A DNA stretch of 64,000 nt from Marispirochaeta sp963667435 (GCA_963667435.1 OY763414.1:1426001-1490000), one strand, 5' to 3'; counted from the stretch's first letter, positions 33,881 through 43,334 are shown. Notes: generated by a model from the letters alone, not told the origin. Numbers and translations: made by a program.

Positions 33881-36694
33881 TCAGCGTTTAACTGTCAGAG
33901 TTCCCGGGAAAAACCTTTTTTCAAATTCTCTTTCAACATTTTTAAATTCTGCAAGAAAAAGTGGCTGCCTTTCCATACACTCCTCGATCATCCCCTGCCT
34001 GGCAAGTTGTTCCAGCTCTGCACTGCAGGCAGCAAGAACTACAGCCGACACCGTATAAGCACCGCCCTTTATGGCATGGTATTCCATGTGAAGAGCCCGG
34101 GCATCCTGTCGTGCAAGAGCATCAGTAATGCGCTCCAACCTCGGCCTGGTGTCGCTGATAAATCCATCCAGGAATTCCCGTATTAATTGGGCGTCGTCAG
34201 AAAAATCCCTACTGAGTTGCCGTAAATCCAATACCTCCCGATCAGTTACCACAGGGATCTTGGCATCGGTAAATACATCTCCCCTGGCAACCTCAAGCTG
34301 ATCGGCTACAGACTGAATGAGCTGAATACGTTTGTAGGGTTTTATCAGAACACCGTTCATTCCTGCGTCCCTGTAGGTATGGAACTCATCACTGAACGCA
34401 TTTGCCGTTACTGCAATTACCGGAGTAAAAATCCCCATATCCCGAAGCCGTCGTGTTGTTTCCCTTCCATCGATTCTGGGCATGGAAATATCCATCAGAA
34501 TAATATCAAACTTTTCCCGGGAAAGAATATCCAGAGCCTTTTCCCCGTTCTCCACACACTCAACACGGCAATCAAGGGAAGTAAGATGATACTCCAGCAT
34601 ACGCAGATTCGTAGGATAATCATCCACCGCCAGAATGCTGCACCCGCTTATAAGGTTCTCGATCTCTGAAGAATCAGAGACAACCACCGGATCACCAGCA
34701 GGTCCATGTCCCGCTTTCTGCAGGTGCACCTGAACTGTAAAATCCGTGCCTCTTCCCGGTACACTGCGTACATCCAGAGTACCACCCATTTTATCAATAA
34801 TAAGTTTGGAGATTGCTGTTCCCAGTCCGAATCCTCCTGCGGATCTGGTACGTCCTTCCTCAACCTGGTAGAACTTGTCAAATAACCGGGTCAGATGTTT
34901 TTCATCAATCCCCACTCCGGTATCTCTGACAGTGAATGCCAAAAGCAGAATATCGCCGTCAGAATTTAAAAGCTCCCCTGTTAATGAGACACTGCCCTCC
35001 TCAGTATATTTAATCCCGTTATCCACCAGATTGATCAGAACCTGGCGCAGCCGTATGCCGTCACCAATGACCAGACGTGGCAGTTCATCCTGAAGATCGA
35101 TCCTGAGCTTGAGACCTTTGCGTAAGGCTTTGCGGGAAAGCATCTCGCCGATGGAATTTATTAAAGACGGCAGGTCAAAGGGTTCCTCCACGAGATCCAG
35201 TCTTCCTGCCTCGATTTTTGAGATATCCAGAAGCTCGTCAATCAGATCGGTAAGGCGTTTTGACTCATCCACAATCAAGCCGGCGAACTGCCGGTTATTT
35301 CTGTCTGCAAGTTTATCGTGCAATGCTTCACCGAATCCCATTATTGCATTCAGGGGTGTTCTCATTTCATGGCTTACATTGGCAAGGAACTCCGTCTTTG
35401 CCCGGTTTGCTGCTTCCGCCTGAACGGTTGCACTATCCAGCTCTGATGTACGCTCCCGTACAAGATCCTCCACCTGGGCAGCATACAACTCAAGCTCTGC
35501 TCTTGCACGCATTGTCCGCAGGGCGAGGGAGGTAAATATCGAAATATTGAAAACAAAAAGCCCGATTCCCTGAAGCCACATAACCGGAGCGAAGTACCAG
35601 GGTTCCAGCAGGTCAAATGTCTTGAACAGAACAAAAGCAATATCGTGTATGGAAAAAAGTACAGCAATTGAAATTCCAAAAAAAACAGCCTTAGCATCCG
35701 GATTATGAGATCTGAATGCCTTCCAGTTTATCCAGAAGACAAACCCCACAAGGGGAAGAAGCAGCACCAGCATTTTACTGAACAGAGAATAAACATCTCC
35801 CTTCCGTTCAAGGGGAGTCACCAACAGTATGAGAGATAAAACAGCTCCGTAGGCAATAATCAGAAATCGGATACGGCGTGTATTATAAATATTGTAATAA
35901 GCAATAAATGCAGTAGTGAAAAAACTCAGTCCAAGAGGAAGGGCTGCTTTTGACAATGTATAACTGAGAAAATCAGAAAGAAAAATCGGCTCAAAAGCCA
36001 TACGGTAAAAATAAACAGCAAAAAGCGCGTTTGCAGCCGTAAAGAAGATATGAAAGAATTCCTTTCTGCGAACAAGAAAATAGAGAAAAGTAAAATAGGT
36101 CATAAAAATGCTGAAGAATGTGAAGAGCTGACCATTGAAAAAGTTTATATATTCCGGAGAAACATGATTGGCAAGACCGTTTTCCCTTGCAAGCAATATG
36201 TTTCTGACAAAATTTTCCCCATCTCCGGAAACAGTCAGATATACAGAAAGATCGTTGGCTTCCCGGAAACTGAAATACTTTTTGGGCAGTATCGCATAAA
36301 TCATGCCATCCGCTGAACCGCTGCCAATAAAAGGGCCGATTGTATGACCGTTAAGAATTATCTCTACACTCTCTGCGGCAGGCAGTTTCAGAATAAACCT
36401 CGGGACAAAACGAAAATCGCGGGGCATTAAAAAGAGACCACGCTGCTGGTACCGGGATTTCCCTGAAGAATCAACTGAGGGCTTTAGCCGGTCTCCGGTT
36501 CTCAACTGCTTTATTTCGTCTTCCTGCACAGCCCGCACTTCCCAGAAATCGGCAAGTGGTTGAAAATGTTCAAGTACACCGACATTTTTAACAGGAAGAT
36601 CCTGCCCCTGCGCCACCGGGGTAAAAAGCATACAGAATAACAGTGATATGAATATTACTTTAACCTTATTACCAATGTTTACATTTAAAATCAT
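33881..36694 (-). CDS. 7TMR-DISM hybrid histidine kinase with receiver and Hpt domains
   Basis: A 937-residue kinase: signal segment, periplasmic sensory domain of 7TMR-DISM extracellular type (30-180), seven helices (about 185-405), coiled coil, HisKA (NVSHEMRTPLNAIMGF), HATPase (GFGLGTAIS), receiver (LAVDDYPTN, Asp in IILMDISMPRIDG, LIKPY) and a C-terminal Hpt domain (YHAIKGGAYTVSA with the phosphohistidine). A full phosphorelay is therefore built into one chain and only an output regulator is missing. The extracellular fold resembles carbohydrate-binding jelly rolls. Its two neighbours on the same strand are HD-GYP proteins. Confidence 0.9.
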   Translation of the reverse strand: MILNVNIGNKVKVIFISLLFCMLFTPVAQGQDLPVKNVGVLEHFQPLADFWEVRAVQEDEIKQLRTGDRLKPSVDSSGKSRYQQRGLFLMPRDFRFVPRFILKLPAAESVEIILNGHTIGPFIGSGSADGMIYAILPKKYFSFREANDLSVYLTVSGDGENFVRNILLARENGLANHVSPEYINFFNGQLFTFFSIFMTYFTFLYFLVRRKEFFHIFFTAANALFAVYFYRMAFEPIFLSDFLSYTLSKAALPLGLSFFTTAFIAYYNIYNTRRIRFLIIAYGAVLSLILLVTPLERKGDVYSLFSKMLVLLLPLVGFVFWINWKAFRSHNPDAKAVFFGISIAVLFSIHDIAFVLFKTFDLLEPWYFAPVMWLQGIGLFVFNISIFTSLALRTMRARAELELYAAQVEDLVRERTSELDSATVQAEAANRAKTEFLANVSHEMRTPLNAIMGFGEALHDKLADRNNRQFAGLIVDESKRLTDLIDELLDISKIEAGRLDLVEEPFDLPSLINSIGEMLSRKALRKGLKLRIDLQDELPRLVIGDGIRLRQVLINLVDNGIKYTEEGSVSLTGELLNSDGDILLLAFTVRDTGVGIDEKHLTRLFDKFYQVEEGRTRSAGGFGLGTAISKLIIDKMGGTLDVRSVPGRGTDFTVQVHLQKAGHGPAGDPVVVSDSSEIENLISGCSILAVDDYPTNLRMLEYHLTSLDCRVECVENGEKALDILSREKFDIILMDISMPRIDGRETTRRLRDMGIFTPVIAVTANAFSDEFHTYRDAGMNGVLIKPYKRIQLIQSVADQLEVARGDVFTDAKIPVVTDREVLDLRQLSRDFSDDAQLIREFLDGFISDTRPRLERITDALARQDARALHMEYHAIKGGAYTVSAVVLAACSAELEQLARQGMIEECMERQPLFLAEFKNVEREFEKRFFPGTLTVKR

Positions 36695-36754
36695 TCACCA
36701 AATCCTACGACAGATTTCCTATAGATTAAAGCTCTTTAGCAGAAACCTCTTTAC

Positions 36755-36782
36755 TTTACACCGGAATTAGCACAACTATTAT
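36755..36782 (+). promoter_or_regulatory. Promoter of aldo-keto reductase gene, leaderless type
   Basis: TTTACA (36755-36760), 16-bp spacer, TATTAT (36777-36782), 6 nt to the ATG at 36789, no ribosome site. Confidence 0.6.
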
Positions 36783-36788
36783 TTTACC

Positions 36789-37745
36789 ATGATAAAAGCT
36801 GAACTGGGTACAGTGTTATTCGAAACATCATTCTTCGGCCTCGGAACAGCCTCTTTCAGGCCTTTGCACAATTTCCGTGATGATGAAAAAAAATATCTGA
36901 ACGTACTCAGTACTGCAGTTGATTACGGCTGCAGCCATCTTGATACTGCAGCAGCATACGCCAATGGTTTCAGCGAAACTGTCATCGGAAAATTCCTCAA
37001 ACGGAAACCGCATGTAAAAGAAAAGCTTGTTATTGCAAGTAAAGGCGGAATGAAAGGTACAACCGCCAATTTCTTAAAAGTAATAAATACAAGCAGACGC
37101 AGGCTCAACTGTGATGTAATTGATATATTCTATATCCATTGGCCTGTGGAAGGAGTCGATCCCCGCTACAGCCTTGATGCACTAGCAGAGGCAAAATATC
37201 AAGGTCTGATTCGGTATGCAGGCCTCTCTAATTTTTCCCTCAGGGAATTAAAGAGAGCCCTTGAACACATGCCTGTGGATGTCTGCCAGATTGCCTACAA
37301 CATGATATGGAGGGAGGCGGAAAAAATGATGATTCCTTTCTGCCGAAATCGGGGTATTGCCTGCACAGGCTATGCGCCACTCGCCCAGGGGATTCTTACA
37401 GACATACAGAAACCAGCATCATCCCTGCACGAAAACGACCACCGGCGCTTAACGCTGTTTTACAGCAGTGAATATTCAGACTGCCGTGCAGAAATAATAA
37501 GCAGGTTTCAAAAAGCTGTGGCAGAAACAGGGGTATCTCTTGTCAGAGCCGCCAGGCAATGGTTGAAGTCTCATGGACAGGTTGATGCCGCGGTGATCGG
37601 AGCCAGCACTCGGGAGCAGGCTGAAGAGAATTTTTCGTTTCAGGCTGATCTCCCGGAAACGGTGCTTAAAATTTTTGAGAAGGCGGCTGAAAAGGCAGCA
37701 GATTGTTTTACGGGACAGGAAAGTATCTACCTCAGCAGGCCATAA
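36789..37745 (+). CDS. Aldo/keto reductase
   Basis: A 318-residue NADPH-dependent oxidoreductase of the AKR fold. The catalytic tetrad is visible: Asp and Tyr in LDTAAAYANG, Lys in IASKGG, His in FYIHWPV. The C-terminal AAVIGASTREQAEENF is the NADP-binding strand-helix. Substrate unknown. It is a single-gene unit between the kinase and HD-GYP genes and converges with the latter, leaving 1 bp between the stops. Confidence 0.87.
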   Translation: MIKAELGTVLFETSFFGLGTASFRPLHNFRDDEKKYLNVLSTAVDYGCSHLDTAAAYANGFSETVIGKFLKRKPHVKEKLVIASKGGMKGTTANFLKVINTSRRRLNCDVIDIFYIHWPVEGVDPRYSLDALAEAKYQGLIRYAGLSNFSLRELKRALEHMPVDVCQIAYNMIWREAEKMMIPFCRNRGIACTGYAPLAQGILTDIQKPASSLHENDHRRLTLFYSSEYSDCRAEIISRFQKAVAETGVSLVRAARQWLKSHGQVDAAVIGASTREQAEENFSFQADLPETVLKIFEKAAEKAADCFTGQESIYLSRP

Positions 37746-37746
37746 C

Positions 37747-38985
37747 CTACTCTTTATCGGCGTATTTCTCCGCAATAGTCTGGATGGACGGCAGGGCTTC
37801 AAAAAAGATATCGATCAGTTCCGGGTCAAATTTGATACCCCTCATCTTCCGCATCTCATCCAGAACATCTTCCTCACTCCAGGCTTCTTTATACACCCGT
37901 TTTGACCGCAGGGCATCATAAACATCGGCGATAGAGACAATTCTTCCCCAGATCGGAATATCTTCACCCTTCCTGCCAACAGGGATATCAGCTCCGTCAG
38001 CCGGTTTGTTGGTGACAATATCAACATATCCCGGATAGCCGGTACCGTCCCAGTTTTCATGGTGGGTAAGAGCAATCTCCATGGCCATGTTGTCCAGTTC
38101 TGAATGATTATCTTCAAAAAGACGCGCTCCACTGAGAGTGTGAGTCTTGATAATGTCGTATTCTTCCGGTGTAAAACGTGCCGGCTTTTTCAGGATGAGA
38201 TCACTTATTGCCACTTTACCCACATCATGCAGCATGGCTGCCATACGCAGGTTATCCCGGTTTCTCTGGATCTCCATCTCATCCAGACCTTTGCTCAGTG
38301 CCCAACGGTCGTAAATTTCAACCGCAAAACCGGCCACCCGGTTTACATGTGGACCGGTTTCTTTCGGGTCCCTCAACTCCGCCATACTTATCATCCGTAG
38401 AAGAATGGCTCTTGTCATCTGGGCACGCTGAAGGGCTACTGTAACATTTGCAGCAAAATGGGTAACCAGAATTTCATCCTCTTTGGTAAAAGGACAGATA
38501 TTATGGTCTTCGGTAACCTTGTTAATAAACTGGATAACCCCTAACAGCTCACCATTGTTGGTCTTTAAAGGTATTGTAAGCATGGAACAGGAACGGTAGC
38601 CGGAGATCTCATCAAAGCGTGTATTGTAGCCGAAAGGTGAATCCTTCTTGATTTTATAGACGTCCTTGATATTCAGCAGCTCTCCGGTTGCAGCTACATA
38701 ACCGGAAATAGACTTCTTATCTATGGATATTTCAAAAAACTTGTAGATAAGTTTCTCACCTACAGGAAGCTCTTTCTGCTGGGTTGCATTCTGGGCATAG
38801 GAAATAGCCAGCATGTCTCCCTTGCGAATATAAATCGAACCGGCATCTGCCTGAACAACCCTTCTGGCCTCGGTAAGAATCCGCTCAAGAAGGATATCTA
38901 CGTCCTTTATCTTGTTCAGCTCAGAATCGAGGGTAATTACATTTAACAGTTTTTCAGCATCAGCGTGGACTCTTTCCGCGCTCAT
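37747..38985 (-). CDS. GAF and HD-GYP cyclic-di-GMP phosphodiesterase, second copy
   Basis: A 412-residue paralogue of the protein at 32623: GAF domain (residues about 25-185) and HD-GYP domain with MLHDVGKVAI and HHENWDGTGYP, so active-site residues are complete. Together with the diguanylate cyclase at 16950 the window encodes both synthesis and breakdown of cyclic di-GMP. AAGGA lies 12 nt before the ATG. The divergence between the two HD-GYP copies suggests old duplication with different GAF ligands. Confidence 0.88.
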   Translation of the reverse strand: MSAERVHADAEKLLNVITLDSELNKIKDVDILLERILTEARRVVQADAGSIYIRKGDMLAISYAQNATQQKELPVGEKLIYKFFEISIDKKSISGYVAATGELLNIKDVYKIKKDSPFGYNTRFDEISGYRSCSMLTIPLKTNNGELLGVIQFINKVTEDHNICPFTKEDEILVTHFAANVTVALQRAQMTRAILLRMISMAELRDPKETGPHVNRVAGFAVEIYDRWALSKGLDEMEIQRNRDNLRMAAMLHDVGKVAISDLILKKPARFTPEEYDIIKTHTLSGARLFEDNHSELDNMAMEIALTHHENWDGTGYPGYVDIVTNKPADGADIPVGRKGEDIPIWGRIVSIADVYDALRSKRVYKEAWSEEDVLDEMRKMRGIKFDPELIDIFFEALPSIQTIAEKYADKE

Positions 38986-39087
38986 CTATACATGTTTCCT
39001 TTTATAGTCTGTTTTCGAGTCCGGCATACATATAAATATACAAGACAATATCTGTAAAGCAAATTTGAACTTACGGTAATTCAAAAT

Positions 39088-39312
39088 TCAGGCGCTCAAT
39101 TTCTGGGCATCAAGTTTTACATCCGCTTGCTCTTCAATAAGATATCCCGTTTGCAGGCAAACATCAAAAAGATGCCGGCTGATTCTATCCCGGGAAATTT
39201 TCTGATCCCCATCCAGCTGCTTAATCACAAGAAGATAAATTTCATCATTTTTTTCATCACAAACCTGAACCCAGGTTCGCCGGATATCACCTTTTACACG
39301 GTAGGTTCTCAT
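39088..39312 (-). CDS. Small hypothetical protein
   Basis: A 74-residue protein without signal peptide or membrane helix. The family is not recognised. It starts with a beta-rich stretch (YRVKGDIRRTWVQVCDE...IYLLVIKQL) followed by a helix and an acidic tail. A strong GAGGAGG site precedes the ATG, which supports it being real. Confidence 0.55.
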   Translation of the reverse strand: MRTYRVKGDIRRTWVQVCDEKNDEIYLLVIKQLDGDQKISRDRISRHLFDVCLQTGYLIEEQADVKLDAQKLSA

Positions 39313-39402
39313 TCTGTCCTCCTCTGGTCAAACAAGACTGTCTGAATCCTCTCATTGCAATTTTCGACAGAAACAAAACCACCCTTTACCTGAAACCGAA
39401 GC

Positions 39403-39978
39403 TCAGCCCGTTGATTCGCTGATCCCGGATGCAGGATTTTCCGTCTGCAGCCTGTTGATAAGAAGGATACGGCTGAGAGAGTTTTTTACCCCCTCCCCGA
39501 CAGACTCCTTTGGCCCCCCGGGTGACAGGTCTTCCAGTCTACGTCCATAAACCGTCATCTCCACAGTAATATCCGTCCCTTCCGGTACAATCACCGGCAT
39601 ATGCCGGCAGGGTCTGAACCTGAGCTTACCGTTTTTGTCTCTGCTGCCGGCATAACCGAAGAGCCTGCAGATCAGTGGGCGTACCTGATAAATACCACAG
39701 TGATAAGGATCCCCATGGATCTTATAGAAAGGACAGCCGCCGGGAATCTCTCCCTTTCCCCATGAATCGATAGTCAGAGATTGACCGATGGTAAGAAGGT
39801 AGGACGCAATAAGTTCGGATTCCGGACGGGTAACTTCAGGAATAAAAGTTTCACAGCAGGTTCCGCAGCCCTCCGGACAGTGGAGTCCGGCACTCCTGCT
39901 GAAAGCAGCTATTTTTTCATCAAGCTCATCATACAGAGCACGTAATCCTGTTACAGGATGTTCCGAGCCAAAGGTCAT
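39403..39978 (-). CDS. YkgJ-family cysteine-cluster protein
   Basis: A 191-residue protein with the CxxxCGxCC cluster (CPEGCGTCCETF, residues about 30-41) and later CPFY, HCGIY and RPLICRLFGY, the pattern of the YkgJ zinc/iron-chelating family. The biochemical role of the family is not firmly known; a metal or Fe-S centre is likely. AAGGAGA precedes the ATG at 39978. It lies just downstream of ttcA on the same strand (75 bp), possibly cotranscribed with that Fe-S tRNA-thiolation enzyme. Confidence 0.75.
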   Translation of the reverse strand: MTFGSEHPVTGLRALYDELDEKIAAFSRSAGLHCPEGCGTCCETFIPEVTRPESELIASYLLTIGQSLTIDSWGKGEIPGGCPFYKIHGDPYHCGIYQVRPLICRLFGYAGSRDKNGKLRFRPCRHMPVIVPEGTDITVEMTVYGRRLEDLSPGGPKESVGEGVKNSLSRILLINRLQTENPASGISESTG

Positions 39979-40053
39979 CTGACTCTCCTTGAACAATGCA
40001 GATGTACACCGCATAAGCAGGCAGATCTCTATACCCCTTTATCTTCCGCTGTG

Positions 40054-40827
40054 TCAATCGCTCTGCTTCGGCTCTTTCAGGTTACCAGGAAGATAGGCCA
40101 GATTAATGTTCTGCATTGAATCGAAGAGCTTATCCTTTATATATTCACCCTTTTCAGACAGGGTCTCCAGAGCCTTCCGGGCTGTCAGGCGTTTTGAAGT
40201 CTGTCCGAAGGGACAACTGGTAGCCTGGCTGTAAAAGCCCATTGCGTCAGCGAACTCAAGGATCTCCCGTTCTTTTATATAACAGAGGGGGCGAATTACC
40301 CGTTGAGGATAGTTATCATATTTCATTACCGGCATCATGGTTGAGATCTCACCTTTGTAAGCCATGTTCATAAGCAGGGTTTCCAGGATATCATCCTGAT
40401 GATGTCCCAGGGCGATAACACCATAGTTGTTTTTCTCCGAATAACGCAGAAGCTCCATGCGCCGCTGGGTTGAACACCAGTAGCAGTTCAACGTCCGCCC
40501 CTCCTTGAGCCGGCCGGCGATGGGAACATCAATTATTTCAAGATCTCCCCCCCAGGACCTTACCAACTCTTCCATGGCTGCATCCGCCCCGCAACCGTCG
40601 AAATCGCTGCGGATATGCAGGGCTTTAACCTGAAATGGTGTTTCCCAGGAGCGCTGCAGTCTCAGGAGGAGGTAAAGCATGGTAAGACTGTCTTTACCGC
40701 CGGAGAGGGCTATCAGAACCCTGTCATTTCCCTTTAGCATGGGAAAACGGAGAAACGCCCTTCCCATCTTTTTTGAGAGCGAAGCAGCAAGTGTCCGGGC
40801 GCGGCGATCTAAAGGGCGGGGATTCAT
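40054..40827 (-). CDS. ttcA: TtcA-type tRNA thiolation PP-loop ATPase
   Basis: A 257-residue PP-loop ATPase with LSGGKDS at 41-47, CYWC at 115-118 and a third cysteine at 205 (TSCPFG). This three-cysteine layout matches TtcA/TtuA-like Fe-S enzymes that make 2-thiocytidine at tRNA position 32. HHQDD and IRPL are further family marks. tRNA-Arg(CCU), encoded at 5889, has C at position 32 and could be a substrate (inference). The ATG at 40827 is chosen because TATAGT ends 6 nt upstream; the longer frame to 40917 runs through the promoter region. Confidence 0.78.
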   Translation of the reverse strand: MNPRPLDRRARTLAASLSKKMGRAFLRFPMLKGNDRVLIALSGGKDSLTMLYLLLRLQRSWETPFQVKALHIRSDFDGCGADAAMEELVRSWGGDLEIIDVPIAGRLKEGRTLNCYWCSTQRRMELLRYSEKNNYGVIALGHHQDDILETLLMNMAYKGEISTMMPVMKYDNYPQRVIRPLCYIKEREILEFADAMGFYSQATSCPFGQTSKRLTARKALETLSEKGEYIKDKLFDSMQNINLAYLPGNLKEPKQSD

Positions 40828-40833
40828 AGCCGG

Positions 40834-40884
40834 ACTATAGCATACTCCGTCGGGATTGACAGCCCGGAGAAATAACACCATTCT
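40834..40884. promoter_or_regulatory. Divergent overlapping promoters of ttcA and hslO, both leaderless type
   Basis: For hslO on the plus strand: TTGACA (40856-40861), 17 bp, CATTCT (40879-40884), 7 nt to the ATG at 40892. For ttcA on the minus strand: CTGTCA (40862-40857), 17 bp, TATAGT (40839-40834), 6 nt to the ATG at 40827. The two -35 boxes overlap by five bases, so the promoters should compete for polymerase. Confidence 0.65.
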
Positions 40885-40891
40885 TGCGGGC

Positions 40892-41851
40892 ATGAAGGAC
40901 ATTAGTTTGAGTGACACTGTACTGCAGGATCACCTTGCAGCCCTTACCCTGGATTCACTGGATACATTCCTGCTTTCCCTAAAGGAAGAAAAAGAGAGCG
41001 TCCGGGGAGCCGTTCTGAACGGATCAAGGCTTCTGAATGAAATGCGCAGTGCACATGACCTTGGCATTCTGGAATCTCTCATCCTGGGACAGGCATACAT
41101 GGGAGCCCTGCTGATGACACGGAGCCTTAAAGGACAGGGACGAATCCAGCTTGATATAGGATGTGCCGGCCCTGTTCAGGGCCTCTCGGTGGAGGCAAAT
41201 GCCGCCGGAGATGTACGGGGCTACCTTAAACAGGTACCCATACCCATTGATACTCCCCTTGAGAGTTTTGACACTTCACCATTTTTCGGACCGGGAATTC
41301 TGAGCGTAAACCGCTATCCCGACGGATCCCTGCAGCCCTTCACCGGAAACATCGATCTTCAGTACGGCAATATAGGCCAGGACATAGCCAACTACTACCT
41401 TGTGTCGGAGCAGACCCGCACAAGCGTGGCGGTAAGTATAAAGTTTGACAACAGTGGCAGGATTATAGGCGCCGGCGGACTCTTTCTGGAAGCCCTGCCC
41501 GGCGCATCAGACGAAATCCTGAACAGAGCTCAGGCTGCTGTGTCGGGAATGCCCTCGCCGGCAGAAGGATTTTCCCGGGGTCATGCCGGACCGGATATGG
41601 TGCAGAAAGCATTGAGCGGGTTTCAGGTTACCCCCCTTGAGAACCGCAAGGTGCGGTTTCACTGCCCCTGCAGCAGGGAACGGTTCAAATCGTTTATCAG
41701 CGCGCTGAAGATTGAGGATCTTAAAGAGATGAGTGCCAACGGACCGTTTCCGGTGATCACCATCTGTCATAACTGCAACACCAGCTACGGGTTCGAACAG
41801 TCGGAACTGGAGGAAATTCTCCGTCAGAGCTCCTCCAGGAAAAAGGCCTAA
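40892..41851 (+). CDS. hslO: Redox-regulated chaperone Hsp33
   Basis: A 319-residue Hsp33: N-terminal dimer domain (LALTLDSLDTFLLS, GQAYMGALLMTRSLKGQGRIQL, GNIGQDIANYYLVSEQTRTSVA) and a C-terminal zinc switch with CPC and CHNC cysteines (FHCPCSRERF and TICHNCNTSYGF). On oxidation the zinc is lost and the protein becomes a holdase. The start at 40892 is set by the promoter and the family N-terminus; upstream codons from 40856 lie inside the promoter. Its end overlaps the convergent HAD gene by 4 bp. Confidence 0.93.
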   Translation: MKDISLSDTVLQDHLAALTLDSLDTFLLSLKEEKESVRGAVLNGSRLLNEMRSAHDLGILESLILGQAYMGALLMTRSLKGQGRIQLDIGCAGPVQGLSVEANAAGDVRGYLKQVPIPIDTPLESFDTSPFFGPGILSVNRYPDGSLQPFTGNIDLQYGNIGQDIANYYLVSEQTRTSVAVSIKFDNSGRIIGAGGLFLEALPGASDEILNRAQAAVSGMPSPAEGFSRGHAGPDMVQKALSGFQVTPLENRKVRFHCPCSRERFKSFISALKIEDLKEMSANGPFPVITICHNCNTSYGFEQSELEEILRQSSSRKKA

Positions 41852-42495
41852 TTCAGCAGGCTTGTAAGCTCTGCAAAGTGATTGAAGGCATGGGTGGGTC
41901 GGAACGGAAGGTCATCCACAAGGTTGGGTCCCCAGCCGGCGAATACTGTAGCAACTCCGGCGGACTGTCCTGCCTGCATGTCGAAAACCGCATCACCCAC
42001 AAAGGCTGTTTTTTCAGGAAGGGCATTCAGCTTCTCCATCGCCGCCAGTACCGGTTCCGGATGTGGCTTGTGCTTCCGGGTAATCTCCGGAGTAATAACA
42101 ACGGAAAAGTAGTCACTGAGACCGGTAAACTCCAGATATGAAATTAGAGACGGAAGCAGCCTGGAGGTTACGATTCCCATCATAACACCGCGGCTTTTCA
42201 GGGTTTCCAGAGATTCCTTAACCCCGTCGAAGGGACGGATATATTCACGGAAGATGGTTTTCTGGTACTCCACATAGAATCCGCGGATCTCGTCCACCTT
42301 CTCCTGCTCTGTAACTCCGAGAAAAATTTCAATCTGACGGTCCAGGGGAATCCCCATATGGGAGACAATGGTTTCATCGGTAACATGATCCCCGCCATAC
42401 TCATGCAGCATGGCACGAAACGATGATAGAATAAGATTCTTGGTATCCAGCAGAGTACCGTCCACATCGAAAAGCATACAGGTATACTGACTCAT
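41848..42495 (-). CDS. HAD-superfamily phosphatase (Gph/PpaX-like)
   Basis: A 215-residue HAD-IA phosphatase: nucleophile FDVDGTLLD at residues 8-16, TSR motif II, the lysine in TRKHKPHPEPV and GDAVFDMQAGQSAG motif IV. The helical cap begins after residue 15. Phosphoglycolate phosphatase and pyrophosphatase PpaX share this layout, so the substrate is left open. A TATTAT box lies 6 nt before the ATG at 42495 and there is no ribosome site. Confidence 0.87.
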   Translation of the reverse strand: MSQYTCMLFDVDGTLLDTKNLILSSFRAMLHEYGGDHVTDETIVSHMGIPLDRQIEIFLGVTEQEKVDEIRGFYVEYQKTIFREYIRPFDGVKESLETLKSRGVMMGIVTSRLLPSLISYLEFTGLSDYFSVVITPEITRKHKPHPEPVLAAMEKLNALPEKTAFVGDAVFDMQAGQSAGVATVFAGWGPNLVDDLPFRPTHAFNHFAELTSLLN

Positions 42496-42501
42496 ATGTG
42501 C

Positions 42502-42530
42502 ATAATATCCCGGGTGAAGGACTTAGTCCA
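42502..42530 (-). promoter_or_regulatory. Promoter of HAD phosphatase gene, leaderless type
   Basis: Minus strand TGGACT (42530-42525), 17 bp, TATTAT (42507-42502), then 6 nt to the ATG at 42495. Confidence 0.5.
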
Positions 42531-42578
42531 TATCCTATAGGTATATTTCTTATACCAAAGACAGCCGGAAAACCGGGT

Positions 42579-42606
42579 TTGCTAACAAGCAGAGATTCTG
42601 TAGTAT
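42579..42606 (+). promoter_or_regulatory. Promoter of second HAD hydrolase gene, leaderless type
   Basis: TTGCTA (42579-42584), 16 bp, TAGTAT (42601-42606), 7 nt to the ATG at 42614, no ribosome site. Confidence 0.5.
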
Positions 42607-42613
42607 TACCTTC

Positions 42614-43300
42614 ATGAAGCAGAAAACCGTTATTTTTGATCTGGACGATACCCTTATTGAGTACGGAGAGTCGGAGAGCTACGGACTGGAAAACGCCTTC
42701 AGAGATCTCAGCCTCCCCTACAGTTCAGAAATCCTTGCACTCTATAAAAGAATCAACCGGGAACTCTGGGCGGTCTATTCCGAGGGAAAAATCACCTCAG
42801 AAGATCTGCGACATCAGCGTTTCAGCCAGCTGCTTTCAGACCTCGGCCATGGGGAAAACCTTGTTTCCGAAGCCCGCAGCCGATACCTCTACCATTTTGG
42901 ACGGAGAGGAGTCCCCTCACCTTATGCTGAATCAGTTCTACGGCAGCTTCGCAGCAAAGGACACCGGCTGGGAGCAATAACCAACGGCTTCACAGATATG
43001 CAGCGCCCCAGACTTGAAAACTCCGGACTGGCTCACTTTTTTGACGATCTGATAATTTCCGATGAGGTGAAGCTCACAAAACCGGACCCACAGATATTTG
43101 CACTGTCAATGGAGCGGCTGGGAGTACGTGAAAAGGAATTGGTATATTATGTAGGAGATAATCCTGTGGATGATATTAAAGGAGCCCGGGATTTTGGACT
43201 GAAGACAATCTGGATCGACCGGGGAGACAGAAAGACCACCCCTGAAGCTGACTTCCACACCAGAGATCTGAGAGACATACCGGTATTCGTAAGCACTTAG
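42614..43300 (+). CDS. HAD-superfamily hydrolase (YjjG-like)
   Basis: A 228-residue HAD-IA hydrolase with FDLDDTLIEYG at residues 9-19, ITNGFTDMQRPRLENSG motif II, KLTKPDPQIF lysine and YVGDNPVDDIKGARDFGL motif IV. The DLDDTL start and the NGF segment resemble YjjG pyrimidine nucleotidase, a housecleaning enzyme for non-canonical nucleotides; this is a best guess. It is divergent from the other HAD gene, 118 bp apart. Confidence 0.83.
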   Translation: MKQKTVIFDLDDTLIEYGESESYGLENAFRDLSLPYSSEILALYKRINRELWAVYSEGKITSEDLRHQRFSQLLSDLGHGENLVSEARSRYLYHFGRRGVPSPYAESVLRQLRSKGHRLGAITNGFTDMQRPRLENSGLAHFFDDLIISDEVKLTKPDPQIFALSMERLGVREKELVYYVGDNPVDDIKGARDFGLKTIWIDRGDRKTTPEADFHTRDLRDIPVFVST

Positions 43301-43334
43301 TTTCCGGATGTTTTACACTGGCAGGATATTCAGC

